Origin: Haliea sp.
GTDB lineage: Bacteria; Pseudomonadota; Gammaproteobacteria; Pseudomonadales; Halieaceae
DNA length: 64,000 nt
NCBI GenBank assembly: GCA_016704305.1
Contig: JADJAL010000007.1
Location: 102,868-166,867, forward strand
Direction of reading: 5' to 3'
Shown piece by piece: positions 1 through 9,085 of the stretch (positions are counted from its first letter, which is position 1; each line of letters opens with the position of its first letter). The position numbers and the translations under genes are program-made. The notes beneath the pieces are model-generated. The model saw only the letters and a program-made list of their open reading frames with translations, was not told the DNA's origin and did no database searches.

Positions 1-2
1 AC

Positions 3-740
3 CCGCGCAGGGGCGACACCTTGCAGTTAGTGTTTGAAGAGCTGTACATCAACGGCGAAAAGTTCAAAGACGGCGAAATTATTGCGGCATCCTTTACCAA
101 CCAGGGCGAGACCTTCAATGCGTTTCGCTACACAGACAGAAACGGGGATACCAATTATTACAATGAGGAAGGCGTGAGTATGCGTAAATCCTTTCTCATG
201 GCCCCGCTCGACTTTACCCGTATCAGCTCCGATTTCAACATGAAGCGCTTTCATCCGATTTACAAAATAACACGCCCACACAGGGGCACCGATTATTCGG
301 CCCCCACAGGTACGCCAGTGTATGCAGCCGGGGACGGCCGTGTAGAAGAAGCAGGTTACTCGGGCACTATGGGCAACTTTGTGGTCATCCAGCACGGTGA
401 TCAATACGCCACCAAATACTTGCATTTACAAAAACGCATGGTAAACGTCGGGCAACGAGTGTCACAAAGCCAGGTCATCGGAACGGTGGGTTCCACCGGT
501 GCCGCTACTGGCCCGCACCTGCACTATGAGTTTCTGGTCAACGGTGAACATCACAACCCGCGCACAATCTATAAAGACCTGCCGAAGGCGCTTAAGCTCC
601 CCGAACAGGAAATGGCGAACTTTCGCCAGTCGATCAACAGGGCCAATTTTCAGCTAGCGGTCCTGCGCTCCAGCAACCAAGTGGCAATGAACGATACTGC
701 CGGCTCAAAAGCCGCTTCAACCCAGCTTGAGCCACGATGA
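3..740 (+). CDS. M23 family metallopeptidase, 3' part (start lies before the window)
   Basis: The frame is open to the left edge, so the first visible Met/Leu codon is not the true start; only the C-terminal ~245 residues are seen. The zinc metallopeptidase core is clear: HRGTDYSAPTG supplies the first His and the Asp, and GPHLHYEF is the HxH motif. M23 (LytM-like) enzymes cut peptide cross-links of peptidoglycan in the periplasm. The stretch before it (FNAFRYTDRNGDTNYYNEEG) resembles the linker of LysM/OapA-containing M23 proteins of Gammaproteobacteria. Its end overlaps the next gene by 14 bases, so the two are probably translated together; anmK recycles murein sugars, which fits a shared cell-wall role. 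Confidence 0.9.
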   Translation, partial: PRRGDTLQLVFEELYINGEKFKDGEIIAASFTNQGETFNAFRYTDRNGDTNYYNEEGVSMRKSFLMAPLDFTRISSDFNMKRFHPIYKITRPHRGTDYSAPTGTPVYAAGDGRVEEAGYSGTMGNFVVIQHGDQYATKYLHLQKRMVNVGQRVSQSQVIGTVGSTGAATGPHLHYEFLVNGEHHNPRTIYKDLPKALKLPEQEMANFRQSINRANFQLAVLRSSNQVAMNDTAGSKAASTQLEPR

Positions 741-1872
741 CGCTCTGTATGTAGGGTTGATGTCCGGCACCAGTGTGGATGCCATTGACAGCGCGCTTGT
801 GCGTTGTCGTGACAATCGCGTGGAAATTCTCGCAACTCACCAGCACACCATTCCGCCCAAGTATAAACAGCAGATTGCCGCGATCAGCCATTCCGGGCCC
901 GATGAAATCGAACGCATGGGCATACTGGATCGAGAACTCGGTCGCTTGTTCGCCGAAGCAACCCTGCAATTACTGGAAGGGGCGGGGATCAACTCCCGGC
1001 AGGTCGAGGCCATTGGCAGCCATGGGCAGACGATACGTCACCGACCACCGTCAGCCACGCAACATAAAAGGGACAGCTTCACACTGCAAATTGGCGACCC
1101 AAACACGATTGCCGAACTCACCGGAATTACTACCGTGGCTGATTTTCGGCGCCGGGATGTCGCCGCAGGCGGAGAAGGGGCGCCACTGGCCCCAGCTTTT
1201 CACGCAGCGGCGTTCGCCGAACCCGGCGTCAATCGCGCGATAGTAAACATTGGCGGGATTGCCAATGCGACGATTCTGGTCGGCTGCGAGCTGCGCATGG
1301 GATTCGATACCGGCCCAGGAAACACCCTGTTGGATCACTGGATATATCGACATCGCGGCGAGTCGTATGATCGCGATGGCGCATGGTCGGCATGTGGGCA
1401 AGTCAACCAGTCTTTGTTAGAGCGACTAATGAAACACCCCTATTTCCAACAGCAGGGGCCCCGTAGTACCGGCAAGGAAGCATTTAACCTGGCGTGGCTG
1501 GACGGCCACCTCGAAGGATTCCCGGATATCAGCCCCGAGGACGTTCAGGCCACGCTGCTTTGCCTAACTGCTGACAGTATCGCACTGGCGATTAAAAGCA
1601 CCGCGCTTGAGATACCGGAGGTTTATGTATGCGGTGGCGGCAGCCATAACATCCGCCTGATGGAAAAATTGGCGGCGCAATTGGCACCGGCGAAATTGGC
1701 GAGCACGGTGGAACTGGGCATCGATCCTGACTGGGTGGAAGCCGCGACGTTCGCCTGGCTTGCAAGTCGAACGCTGAAAGGCCTTAAAGGTAATTCAGAG
1801 GTCGTAACGGGGGCGGTCGGCGCACGCGTGCTGGGCGGGGTCTACTGGGGTGGGAGCCAGGCATCAGGGTAA
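727..1872 (+). CDS. anmK: Anhydro-N-acetylmuramic acid kinase
   Basis: Cytoplasmic kinase that hydrolyses and phosphorylates 1,6-anhydro-MurNAc released during peptidoglycan turnover, giving MurNAc-6-P. The 381-residue product has the normal family length and its signature segments in order: GLMSGTSVDAID near the N-terminus (phosphate binding), GSHGQTIRH, DFRRRDVAAGGEGAPLAP, NIGGIAN, FDTGPGN and VCGGGSHN. The chosen start is a TTG inside the end of the peptidase gene; no closer ATG precedes the conserved glycine motif. The 14-base overlap suggests translational coupling to the peptidase. Start choice is the only real uncertainty. Confidence 0.95.
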   Translation: MSHDDALYVGLMSGTSVDAIDSALVRCRDNRVEILATHQHTIPPKYKQQIAAISHSGPDEIERMGILDRELGRLFAEATLQLLEGAGINSRQVEAIGSHGQTIRHRPPSATQHKRDSFTLQIGDPNTIAELTGITTVADFRRRDVAAGGEGAPLAPAFHAAAFAEPGVNRAIVNIGGIANATILVGCELRMGFDTGPGNTLLDHWIYRHRGESYDRDGAWSACGQVNQSLLERLMKHPYFQQQGPRSTGKEAFNLAWLDGHLEGFPDISPEDVQATLLCLTADSIALAIKSTALEIPEVYVCGGGSHNIRLMEKLAAQLAPAKLASTVELGIDPDWVEAATFAWLASRTLKGLKGNSEVVTGAVGARVLGGVYWGGSQASG

Positions 1873-2006
1873 GTCAGGCGGGGCTTTACAACAGTGCCAT
1901 CGTCGACGCGTATCCAGTGGATTATGCCGTCACGATTCTTAAATGCACCCGGCCAGAACAACAACCCACTCAGCGATGCTGTCATATTGCACGAGGCACG
2001 CTCAGG

Positions 2007-2360
2007 TTAAATGGAGAAAGAGGATCCGCAGCCACAGGTCGCCGTGGCATTGGGATTGTTGACCACGAAGCGCGAACCCTCCAACCCTTCGGTGTAATCC
2101 ACAACTGACCCAACCAGGTATTGCAGGCTCATCGGGTCCACCACCAACGTGACCCCATCGGTTTGCAGGGCGGTGTCATCGTCGGCGACCAACTCATCGA
2201 AAGTGAACCCGTACTGGAAACCGGAGCAACCACCGCCGGTGATAAATACGCGCAGTTTTAATTGGTCATTTTCCTCTTCGGTCACTAAATCGCGCACTTT
2301 TTGCACGGCGCGGGCCGACAGGTTAATGCTGGTTGGGTTGAAGGTTTCGGCAACTGACAT
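2007..2360 (-). CDS. erpA: Iron-sulfur cluster insertion protein ErpA
   Basis: A-type carrier that hands [4Fe-4S]/[2Fe-2S] clusters to apo-proteins. It is 117 residues with the three cluster-ligating cysteines at C45 (GGGCSGFQY) and C109/C111 (TCGCGSSFSI), the invariant pattern of the HesB/IscA/ErpA family. Assignment to ErpA rather than IscA rests on the sequence around YGFTFDE and VVDPMSLQYLVGSVVDY, and on the stand-alone location next to anmK and away from an isc operon, as in Pseudomonas relatives. It converges on anmK with a 134-base gap in which I see no gene. Confidence 0.92.
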   Translation of the reverse strand: MSVAETFNPTSINLSARAVQKVRDLVTEEENDQLKLRVFITGGGCSGFQYGFTFDELVADDDTALQTDGVTLVVDPMSLQYLVGSVVDYTEGLEGSRFVVNNPNATATCGCGSSFSI

Positions 2361-2431
2361 CGGTTTATTCCAGAGTCGGCAACGACCACTTAGCTGGGTT
2401 TCGGTACTCTATTATGTTAAGTCCGACTAAT

Positions 2432-2884
2432 TTAGTCAACTTTAGTCAGCGGGTCGTTCGCTGAAGTCGCCACCCCGGCGTTACCATTTATTTCGGCGCG
2501 AGACGCGGATTGCGCTGCGGCTGAGTCCGACATATGCGTCAGGCTGCCGTTGACTTCTGCGCCAGCCGCCATCTCCACCAGGGTATAAAAGACATTGCCC
2601 TGCACCCGGCTTTTGGACGCCAACTCCAGATGCTTGCTGGAATAGACATCCCCCTGGACCACGCCATTGACGATTACGCAGGGCACCCGAATCTCCCCCT
2701 CGACGCGCCCCTTGCCGACGACGCGCAGCAATGCTTCCTTGCCAGACTGGGCGATGATATTCCCCTGCACCAGCCCCTCGACATCCAGATTCCCGCAGAA
2801 ATGCACATCCCCGACGATCACCGTCTCGTGGGATATCAGGGTGGTGCCCCCGGAGACACTCGCGGATTTCTTACTTCCCAACAT
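2432..2884 (-). CDS. Bactofilin (polymer-forming cytoskeletal protein)
   Basis: Small protein of 150 residues with the DUF583/bactofilin core: a run of short hydrophobic-glycine turns (TLISHETVIVGDVHFCGNLDVEGLVQGNI through VNGVVQGDVYSSKHLELASKSRVQGNVFY) expected to fold as a right-handed beta-helix that polymerises without nucleotide. The tails (SAAAQSASRAEINGNAGVATSANDPL) are low-complexity, as usual. Bactofilins scaffold cell-wall or polar proteins. It starts 14 bases inside the preceding coiled-coil membrane protein gene, so the pair is likely co-expressed; the M23 peptidase across the junction is a common genomic partner of bactofilins. Confidence 0.88.
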   Translation of the reverse strand: MLGSKKSASVSGGTTLISHETVIVGDVHFCGNLDVEGLVQGNIIAQSGKEALLRVVGKGRVEGEIRVPCVIVNGVVQGDVYSSKHLELASKSRVQGNVFYTLVEMAAGAEVNGSLTHMSDSAAAQSASRAEINGNAGVATSANDPLTKVD

Positions 2885-3611
2885 TGATAAATCGCTCCTG
2901 CAATTCCCAGGGAAATTGTTTTTTGGCTTCTGATTTACGCGGCTTGGTGGCCTTCGCCACCAACGTTATGCCCTGCGGCTCAAATCCCTGCGGCAGCGCC
3001 AACTCGCCCTCTATAGCTTGAAAATACCGGAAATGCAACGTCGAGGCCTGCGCATCAAAATCCGTGGACAGCTCCGCGAGCGGAATGCTCACGTCCTTTC
3101 CGGCGCTGCTACCGGACACGGATACCGCCAAAGTACCTTCGACTATCTCGTACTCGCGCTCCCTCTGCTGAATGAAAAAACGATATCTGAAGCGCCCCGT
3201 GCCCTCCGCCGGCACCAACTCGGGCTTGCGCACGCTCAATCCGCTACCCGTATCCTCGGAGACCACCATGTTGCGGTAGAAACTCAGGCCCTCCTCCAAG
3301 TCTGCCGTGCGCTCTTTCTCTGCAGCCATTTCGCTGCGCAACAGTTCCAGCGCACGCCGGTCGACGTCATGACGGGTACGCTGCATTTCGAGATCGCCAC
3401 GCGCAACCTCGATCGCTTCGCGCAGGGCAGACAGCTCCGTCAGCATGCTCTTCGCCGTTTCAGGCCCAACCTGCAACTTGTCGTAAACCGATTGCCGCCC
3501 GAAATAAATACCCGCCAGCAGCGTCAGTGCCAATAATAATGCCAGTACCAGCACGAGTTTCGGTCCGAGATGGTCCAGTAACCGTGAGATAGAGGCGAAT
3601 ATTGCTTTCAT
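2871..3611 (-). CDS. DUF6776-type membrane-anchored coiled-coil protein
   Basis: The 246-residue product has one N-terminal membrane segment (about residues 16-36, KLVLVLALLLALTLLAGIYF), then a long heptad-rich region to about residue 110 (AKSMLTELSALREAIEVARG onward), and a C-terminal half with alternating beta-type sequence (RFRYRFFIQQREREYEIVEG, VSIPLAEL, LHFRYFQAIEGELALPQGFEP). It is therefore probably a periplasm-facing bitopic protein. I recognise the arrangement from DUF6776 proteins that sit between argC and bactofilin/erpA in related genomes; no biochemical function is known to me. It overlaps bactofilin by 14 bases and follows argC by 14 bases, consistent with one transcript. Confidence 0.75.
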   Translation of the reverse strand: MKAIFASISRLLDHLGPKLVLVLALLLALTLLAGIYFGRQSVYDKLQVGPETAKSMLTELSALREAIEVARGDLEMQRTRHDVDRRALELLRSEMAAEKERTADLEEGLSFYRNMVVSEDTGSGLSVRKPELVPAEGTGRFRYRFFIQQREREYEIVEGTLAVSVSGSSAGKDVSIPLAELSTDFDAQASTLHFRYFQAIEGELALPQGFEPQGITLVAKATKPRKSEAKKQFPWELQERFINVGK

Positions 3612-3625
3612 TTACGGGTATGCAT

Positions 3626-4657
3626 TCAGGGCAACAACCCAATTTGCTGCAAACCCGCTGTCTCATCAAGACCGAGCATAATATTCATGTTCTGCACTGC
3701 CTGCCCGGAGGCGCCTTTGACCAGGTTGTCTATTGTCGCCATCACCACAACGGTGTTTCGCTGCTGCGGCACGGCAATTGAAATCTGGCATCTGTTGGCG
3801 CCCTTTACCGTGCGAGTTTGTGGAAACACGCCGGGCGGCAGTACATCGACGAAGGGCTCGTCGGCGTACCAGTCTTCGTACAAAGCCTGTACATCCACGT
3901 TACTGTCGGTGAGCCGCGCGAACAGGGTTGAGTGAATACCCCGCACAATGGGCAACAAATGCGGGACAAAGGTTACCTCCACAGCTTGCCTCGCGATATC
4001 CGACAAGCCCTGCTCAATCTCCGGCAGGTGGCGATGCCCACTCACGCCATAGGCTTTGAAGCTGTCTGACGCTTCACTCAGCAGATTGTCAATTTTGGCT
4101 TGCCGCCCGGCGCCGCTGACGCCGGATGCCGAACTCGCAATCAGTTGTTTGGGATCTACCAGAGAGCGCGCCAACAGCGGCATGAACCCCAATTGCACCG
4201 ACGTGGGATAGCATCCCGGGCAGGCCACCAGGCGAGCCGAGGCAATTTGCTGTCGATTGACTTCTGGCAAGCCGTACACCGCTTCGGCCAATAGCTCAGG
4301 GCTGGCGTGGCTTTCACCGTACCAGCGCGACCACAAGTCGGCATCCCGTAAGCGATAATCGGCCGAGAGATCGATCACCCTGGTACCGGCCGCCAATAAT
4401 TCCGGCACCAGATTCATCGCCACGTTGTGAGGGGTCGCGAAGAACACCACATCACAGGCCGCCAGCAGCTGGACATCCGGTTCCGAGAAGGCCAGCTCAT
4501 AGTGGCCGCGCAGGTTGGGGAACAGATCGTCCACGCGTCGGCCGCATTCCGCGCGCGACGTGATCGCGACCACGTCCACATCCGCGTGTGCAGCCAGCAG
4601 CCGCAACAATTCGACACCGGTATAGCCGGTGCCACCTACTATGCCAACTTTAATCAT
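3626..4657 (-). CDS. argC: N-acetyl-gamma-glutamyl-phosphate reductase
   Basis: NADPH-dependent third step of arginine synthesis. The start was placed at the ATG giving MIKVGIVGGTGYTGVELL; the frame is open 52 codons further upstream but that extension has no family similarity. The Rossmann glycine motif is residues 8-14 and the catalytic cysteine is C149 in ACPGCYPTS. SASGVSGAG and the C-terminal MNIMLGLDETAGL are typical. Length (343) is normal. It is the first gene of a leftward group running into the DUF6776 and bactofilin genes; the 200-base gap to the divergent ClC channel gene must carry promoters for both directions. Confidence 0.97.
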   Translation of the reverse strand: MIKVGIVGGTGYTGVELLRLLAAHADVDVVAITSRAECGRRVDDLFPNLRGHYELAFSEPDVQLLAACDVVFFATPHNVAMNLVPELLAAGTRVIDLSADYRLRDADLWSRWYGESHASPELLAEAVYGLPEVNRQQIASARLVACPGCYPTSVQLGFMPLLARSLVDPKQLIASSASGVSGAGRQAKIDNLLSEASDSFKAYGVSGHRHLPEIEQGLSDIARQAVEVTFVPHLLPIVRGIHSTLFARLTDSNVDVQALYEDWYADEPFVDVLPPGVFPQTRTVKGANRCQISIAVPQQRNTVVVMATIDNLVKGASGQAVQNMNIMLGLDETAGLQQIGLLP

Positions 4658-4857
4658 GTCGCTATCCAATCCTCGCGCGCAATAATCCGAATGATCCGCG
4701 CGATTAAAATTTCGAGCCCATTGTTGCTCTGACGTTTCAGGCGCGCCATCGGATCGCACGACCCGGGACCGCCTGAAAACCCGGAGCGGTAGTATAAAAG
4801 CAATACGGGACAAGATAACTGTTAATATCAGGTTTTTGATGCGACACAGGATTTCCG

Positions 4858-6597
4858 GTGCAACAGTGGCTCAATAATTATAGCCGCCGGCTGATCAACT
4901 ACGACTCGATCCTCGCCTACGCCGTGCTGGGTGTGGTCGGCGGCGTGGCGTCCGGCCTGATCGTCCTTGCGTTTGAACTCGGTATTCGCCAGTTGAGCAG
5001 CGCCTTCGGTGCAAGCGATAACGGCGAAGGCTTCGAATCCCTGCCGCGCTGGATGTGGTTTGCGCTGCCGGCCGGTGGCGCTATTGTCCTCGGCTGCGCC
5101 TATGCGCTGTTGAAACCACAGGATCGTGAAACAGGCATAGTCCATGTACTCAGCCGGATGCACTCCCACTACAGCGTGCTGCCCCTGCGCAATGCCATAG
5201 TGCAATTCGTCGGCGGTATCTTTGCGCTGGGCACAGGGCAATCCGGCGGCCGCGAAGGGCCTGGCGTACATTTAGGGGGCGCCATCAACAGCCTGCTGGG
5301 ACAGTGGTTGGGTTTACCCAATAACAGCCTGAGGATGTTGATCGCCTGTGGCACCGCCGGTGGCATCTCCGCTGCGTTCCAGACGCCACTGGCGGGTGTG
5401 CTGTTCGCGATGGAGGTGATTATCGCAGAGTACAGCGTGGTCAGTTTCATTCCGGTGATTTTGGCGGCGGTCTCTGCAGCGGCGGTGAGTCGCACACTGG
5501 CAGCGGATGACTGGTTGTTCACGCTGCCGCCACTGCAGCTGAACTCGCTGTTGGAGCTGCCCTATATCATGCTGCTTGGCTTGTGCTGCGGGGCTGCCAT
5601 GGCCGCCTTTGTCCGCATCAGCACGTCAATGGCGCGCTATGCGGGCACACCTGTCGTGCTGCGCTTCACGCTGGCGGGCATCATTACCGGATGCCTGGCC
5701 CTACTGGTTCCCGAGATACTCGGTATGGGCTATGACACGCTGACACTCGCGATTGATGGCAAACTGGCGCTCTGGGCGCTGCTACTCATTGCGCTGTGCA
5801 AGTTGCTGGCCACCGCGATCAGTTACGGTGTCGGGATGCCGCTGGGATTGATAGGACCCAGTTTACTGATCGGCGCATGCATCGGCGGAATGTTGGGTGC
5901 GGCGGGCAGTGCGCTGCTGCCCGAATTGGCCTCCGACCCCGCTTTCTACACCGTCCTTGGCATGGGCGCAGCCATGGGAGCCCTGCTCAACGCGCCGCTC
6001 GCGGCGACACTGGCGGTGATGGAAATGACCCAATCACTCAGCATCGGCATGGCTGCAATGCTGGCGATAGTGACCGCCACGCTGACCAGCACCGGCGTGT
6101 TCGGCCAGCGATCAGCACACCAGGCGATGCTCAAGCAATTGCAACGCATCGTGCCGGACGACCCGCTCAACCAGTTGCTCCATCGCACCAGTGTATCTTC
6201 CACGATGGATACCAGGGTGGTGCGAGTGCCGCTGCTGTTTGCGCAGGCAGACCTTGAGCCACTGCTCGAATCCACGCCCGTCTGGTGCATGGTGGAGCGC
6301 GATGGCGACGATCTCTACCTGGTGCACGGCAGTGAACTTCTCGAATGGCTGCAGCGGACGCCGTTTGCAGACGGTACGCTGGACCTGTCCGGGGCTGGCA
6401 TCAGGCGCTGGAGCGTATCCGGTCTGCCTGTACAGGCAACGCTGCGCCAGGCCATGGATACAATGCACACCGGGACCACGGAAGCGGTGTGCGTGTATGA
6501 ACGCAGCCAGAGTTCGGGCAGACAGATACTGCATGGCGTGCTGACGCGTGAGAGTATCGAGCAATATACGCTGGCCAGCACGCTGGCGAAAAGCTGA
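4858..6597 (+). CDS. ClC family chloride channel/antiporter
   Basis: Polytopic membrane protein of 579 residues. The ClC pore signature GREGP is at residues 131-135, with E133 in the gating-glutamate position; GTGQS just before it is the usual lead-in. The first selectivity motif, GSGIP in E. coli ClcA, is here ETGIVHV (residues 91-97), so the pore serine is not conserved, a ClcB-like feature. About ten hydrophobic segments precede a C-terminal soluble part (from residue ~430) weakly like a CBS pair. The start is GTG at 4858; no good ribosome site is visible, so an alternative start is possible. The substrate (chloride, fluoride or proton exchange) cannot be decided from sequence. Confidence 0.88.
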   Translation: MQQWLNNYSRRLINYDSILAYAVLGVVGGVASGLIVLAFELGIRQLSSAFGASDNGEGFESLPRWMWFALPAGGAIVLGCAYALLKPQDRETGIVHVLSRMHSHYSVLPLRNAIVQFVGGIFALGTGQSGGREGPGVHLGGAINSLLGQWLGLPNNSLRMLIACGTAGGISAAFQTPLAGVLFAMEVIIAEYSVVSFIPVILAAVSAAAVSRTLAADDWLFTLPPLQLNSLLELPYIMLLGLCCGAAMAAFVRISTSMARYAGTPVVLRFTLAGIITGCLALLVPEILGMGYDTLTLAIDGKLALWALLLIALCKLLATAISYGVGMPLGLIGPSLLIGACIGGMLGAAGSALLPELASDPAFYTVLGMGAAMGALLNAPLAATLAVMEMTQSLSIGMAAMLAIVTATLTSTGVFGQRSAHQAMLKQLQRIVPDDPLNQLLHRTSVSSTMDTRVVRVPLLFAQADLEPLLESTPVWCMVERDGDDLYLVHGSELLEWLQRTPFADGTLDLSGAGIRRWSVSGLPVQATLRQAMDTMHTGTTEAVCVYERSQSSGRQILHGVLTRESIEQYTLASTLAKS

Positions 6598-6624
6598 ACC
6601 GGTAGAGAGTCGAGAGGACAAACC

Positions 6625-7044
6625 ATGTTGTGGCTGAAGGCCTTCCATATCATTTTCGTGGTGTGCTGGTTCGCGGGATTGTTCTATCTTCCGCGCATCT
6701 TCGTGTACTACGCCGCCAGCGAACACAGTGCCGTGCGCGAGCAACTCGCGGTGATGGCGCGCAAGTTATACCGGTTTGTCACACCATTCATGATCATTGC
6801 CATTGCACTCGGCCTTGCGATGATTGCGCGGAATCCGGATTACTACCTGGCGTCAACATGGATGTGGGTGAAACTGGGAGGCGTGGGCTTTCTGGTGATT
6901 TACCATCTGCTGTGCGGACGCTATGTGCGGGCGATCAACGATGATCGCAACCGGCACAATCACGTGTTCTACCGCTTCTTCAACGAGGTCCCGGTGCTGT
7001 TTCTCTTTGCGATTGTGCTGCTCGCCGTGCTCAAGCCCTTCTGA
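6625..7044 (+). CDS. hemJ: Protoporphyrinogen oxidase HemJ (CopD-like membrane protein)
   Basis: Integral membrane protein of 139 residues with four hydrophobic segments. The N-terminal block MLWLKAFHIIFVVCWFAGLF and YLPRIFVYYA matches HemJ, with the conserved histidine at residue 8 and arginine at 24; WMWVKLGGVGFLVIYH is the second conserved block. HemJ oxidises protoporphyrinogen IX to protoporphyrin IX in bacteria without HemG/HemY. A ribosome site (GAGAGGAC) precedes the ATG by a few bases, 27 bases after the ClC gene. hemL and hemB lie 10 kb away, so this haem gene is not in an operon with them. Confidence 0.88.
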   Translation: MLWLKAFHIIFVVCWFAGLFYLPRIFVYYAASEHSAVREQLAVMARKLYRFVTPFMIIAIALGLAMIARNPDYYLASTWMWVKLGGVGFLVIYHLLCGRYVRAINDDRNRHNHVFYRFFNEVPVLFLFAIVLLAVLKPF

Positions 7045-7236
7045 GTAGTGCGCGGAGGCCGCGGGGTTACTTCGCGACCATTAAACAACGCTATATAAAG
7101 GCATGACAAGATCGTAATGTGCACAGACACTGCGGGTGAATCGGCTACTATATTCGGGCAGCGCTCAACACGCTGGTCAATCGACCTGACCGGTCGCGAA
7201 GCAACTCTTTAACCAGACACCACAGGACCAATAACA

Positions 7237-8337
7237 ATGAAGGCAGCAGTATTCGAAGCAATTGGCCAGCCAATCAAACTCTATGACGACATCGACATCA
7301 TCGAGCCGCGCGCGGGTGAGGTGCGCGTCAAGGTGAGTTATTGCAGCGTCTGTCATTCGGACCTCAGCGTGGTCGACGGCACCCTGCCTGCCTTTGGTCA
7401 CGTCATCCTCGGACACGAAGCGTCGGGCATTGTTGAATCGGTGGGCGCAGGCGTGAGCCGCCTGAAAGTCGGCGATCATGTTGTACTGACGCCGGTCCCG
7501 CCCTGCGGCACCTGTTATTTTTGCATTCGCGGAGAGACCACGCTCTGCGCCAACAATACCAGCCTGTATACCTCGGCCCTCGCCGATGGCAACACCGGCC
7601 TGTCGCGCAATGGCGCGGTGATCTACCGAGGCCTGGGCGTGGGTGCGTTCGCCGAATACGTGGTCACACAGGAGAATGGCGCGGTAAAGATTGCGCCCGA
7701 TGTACCGCTGGAATTGGCGTGCCTGATGGGCTGTGCACTGCAGACCGGCATCGGCTCCGTGCTCAATACCGCCAGAGTGGAGACGGGTGCGACCGTGGTG
7801 ATCATGGGCCTCGGCGGCGTTGGCATTGCCGCTGTGCAGGGCGCAAGGCTCGCCGGCGCCGCGATCATCCTGGCCTCCGACCCGGTGGCGGAGCGCCGCG
7901 AAATCGCCCGCAAATTCGGCGCCACCCACGTGATCGATCCATTCAATGAAGACCTGGCGCAACGCTGCCTGCAGCTGACCGACAATATCGGCATGGACTA
8001 CGCATTCGAAACCGCGGGCATCGCGAAACTGGTGGAAACGGGTATTGCCGTGACGCGCTCGGGCGGCACCACCGTATGCGTTGGCGCAGCGGCGCTGGAC
8101 CAGGGCATCGAAATAAATCCGTTCACGTTGTTCAGCAGTTGCGAGAAAAAGCTGTGCGGTTGCCTGATGGGCAGTTGCAATTCACTGTTGGAGATTCCGC
8201 GCCTGATCAGTCTGTGGAAAAGCCAGCAGCTGGAGCTGGCGGCGATGGTGACGCGCACCCGCCCGCTGAGTGAAATCAATGAGGCACTGGAGGACCTGAA
8301 GTCGGGGAAAGGCATTCGCACCGTACTGAAGCTTTGA
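7237..8337 (+). CDS. Zinc-dependent medium-chain alcohol dehydrogenase
   Basis: A 366-residue MDR-superfamily dehydrogenase. Catalytic zinc ligands are C39 (CSVCHSD), H60-E61 (GHE) and C166; the structural zinc loop has four cysteines at C90, C93, C96 and C104. The coenzyme motif GLGGVG is at 191-196 followed by D215, which points to NAD rather than NADP. The overall pattern is that of class III-like or aryl/acyclic alcohol dehydrogenases; the substrate is not decidable. A ribosome site (CAGGA) stands nine bases before the ATG. It stands alone between hemJ and a convergent hypothetical gene, with stops separated by four bases. Confidence 0.92.
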   Translation: MKAAVFEAIGQPIKLYDDIDIIEPRAGEVRVKVSYCSVCHSDLSVVDGTLPAFGHVILGHEASGIVESVGAGVSRLKVGDHVVLTPVPPCGTCYFCIRGETTLCANNTSLYTSALADGNTGLSRNGAVIYRGLGVGAFAEYVVTQENGAVKIAPDVPLELACLMGCALQTGIGSVLNTARVETGATVVIMGLGGVGIAAVQGARLAGAAIILASDPVAERREIARKFGATHVIDPFNEDLAQRCLQLTDNIGMDYAFETAGIAKLVETGIAVTRSGGTTVCVGAAALDQGIEINPFTLFSSCEKKLCGCLMGSCNSLLEIPRLISLWKSQQLELAAMVTRTRPLSEINEALEDLKSGKGIRTVLKL

Positions 8338-8341
8338 CTTG

Positions 8342-8941
8342 TCAGGGTGCTGCTTTCGCGCCATCGGGGACAGACGTTGCCGGTGCCCGATCGGTCGCCA
8401 ACGTGATCCACTGCGGGGAATTCATCAATCCCATCCGGTACTGGTCCGACCGCCAGCTCCACCGGCGCGCGTGGCTCCAGGACTGCTTATCACTGGGCGC
8501 GCCATCGGCTTCCGTGGGGCCGAACGCCTCGATCAGTCCCGTTGCAACCGCCTCGGTGGCGCCGCTGTACACTATAATGATTCGTTTTAATGGGGCCGCA
8601 TCCGCCGGTGCCTGCAACAGGATGCTCAGGATCGGTTGATCTGCAAAGGAAAGAGCAATTGCGGTGGGGTCTTCAGTGTTGCAATCGCCTTCCGTGGTCG
8701 CGTCATCGCAGTGCGTGAACACGCACTGGATGTTTCTCCCCTCATCGCTTGGGTGGTTCGCGATCACCTGGCAATCGCCACCCAATTTTTCAGCCTGTGC
8801 CAACGCCTCGTCGAGTGTCAGTTCACTGTGCAGCCCATGGATTACGAAGGGCGACTGGGCCGACGCGCACGCTGACGCCGTGGCCAGAAGGGCTGCAACA
8901 ACTGCCAGTAGAGTCCTGATCAATGTCCTGCCTGTATGCAT
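8342..8941 (-). CDS. Exported protein of unknown function
   Basis: Not recognised. The start is set at the ATG with a perfect AGGAGG eight bases upstream; the frame is open 34 codons more but that extension lacks a ribosome site. The product (199 residues) begins with a Sec signal peptide (MHTGRTLIRTLLAVVAALLATASACASAQS) with likely cleavage after ASA. The mature part has four cysteines (DCQVIA, IQCVFTHC, GDCNTED), suggesting disulfides, and no catalytic motif I can name. Its stop nearly touches that of the alcohol dehydrogenase, so the two converge. Confidence 0.7.
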   Translation of the reverse strand: MHTGRTLIRTLLAVVAALLATASACASAQSPFVIHGLHSELTLDEALAQAEKLGGDCQVIANHPSDEGRNIQCVFTHCDDATTEGDCNTEDPTAIALSFADQPILSILLQAPADAAPLKRIIIVYSGATEAVATGLIEAFGPTEADGAPSDKQSWSHARRWSWRSDQYRMGLMNSPQWITLATDRAPATSVPDGAKAAP

Positions 8942-9085
8942 TCGAATTCCTCCTGGCCAGCAATGCGTGAAGACGGAAGTGTACAGCGCGGTGCCGACAC
9001 GAGTCCCGACAAAACTTTCCCGACAACATTTCCTGAATAGCAATTACACTACCCGGTCGCGTCCTCAGACTCGCAGATCAGCGCA

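Noticed and set aside
7060..7210. Inverted repeat GTTACTTCGCGACC / GGTCGCGAAGCAAC upstream of the alcohol dehydrogenase
   Set aside because: The arms are over 100 bases apart and short; it does not match the hairpin families and may be chance.
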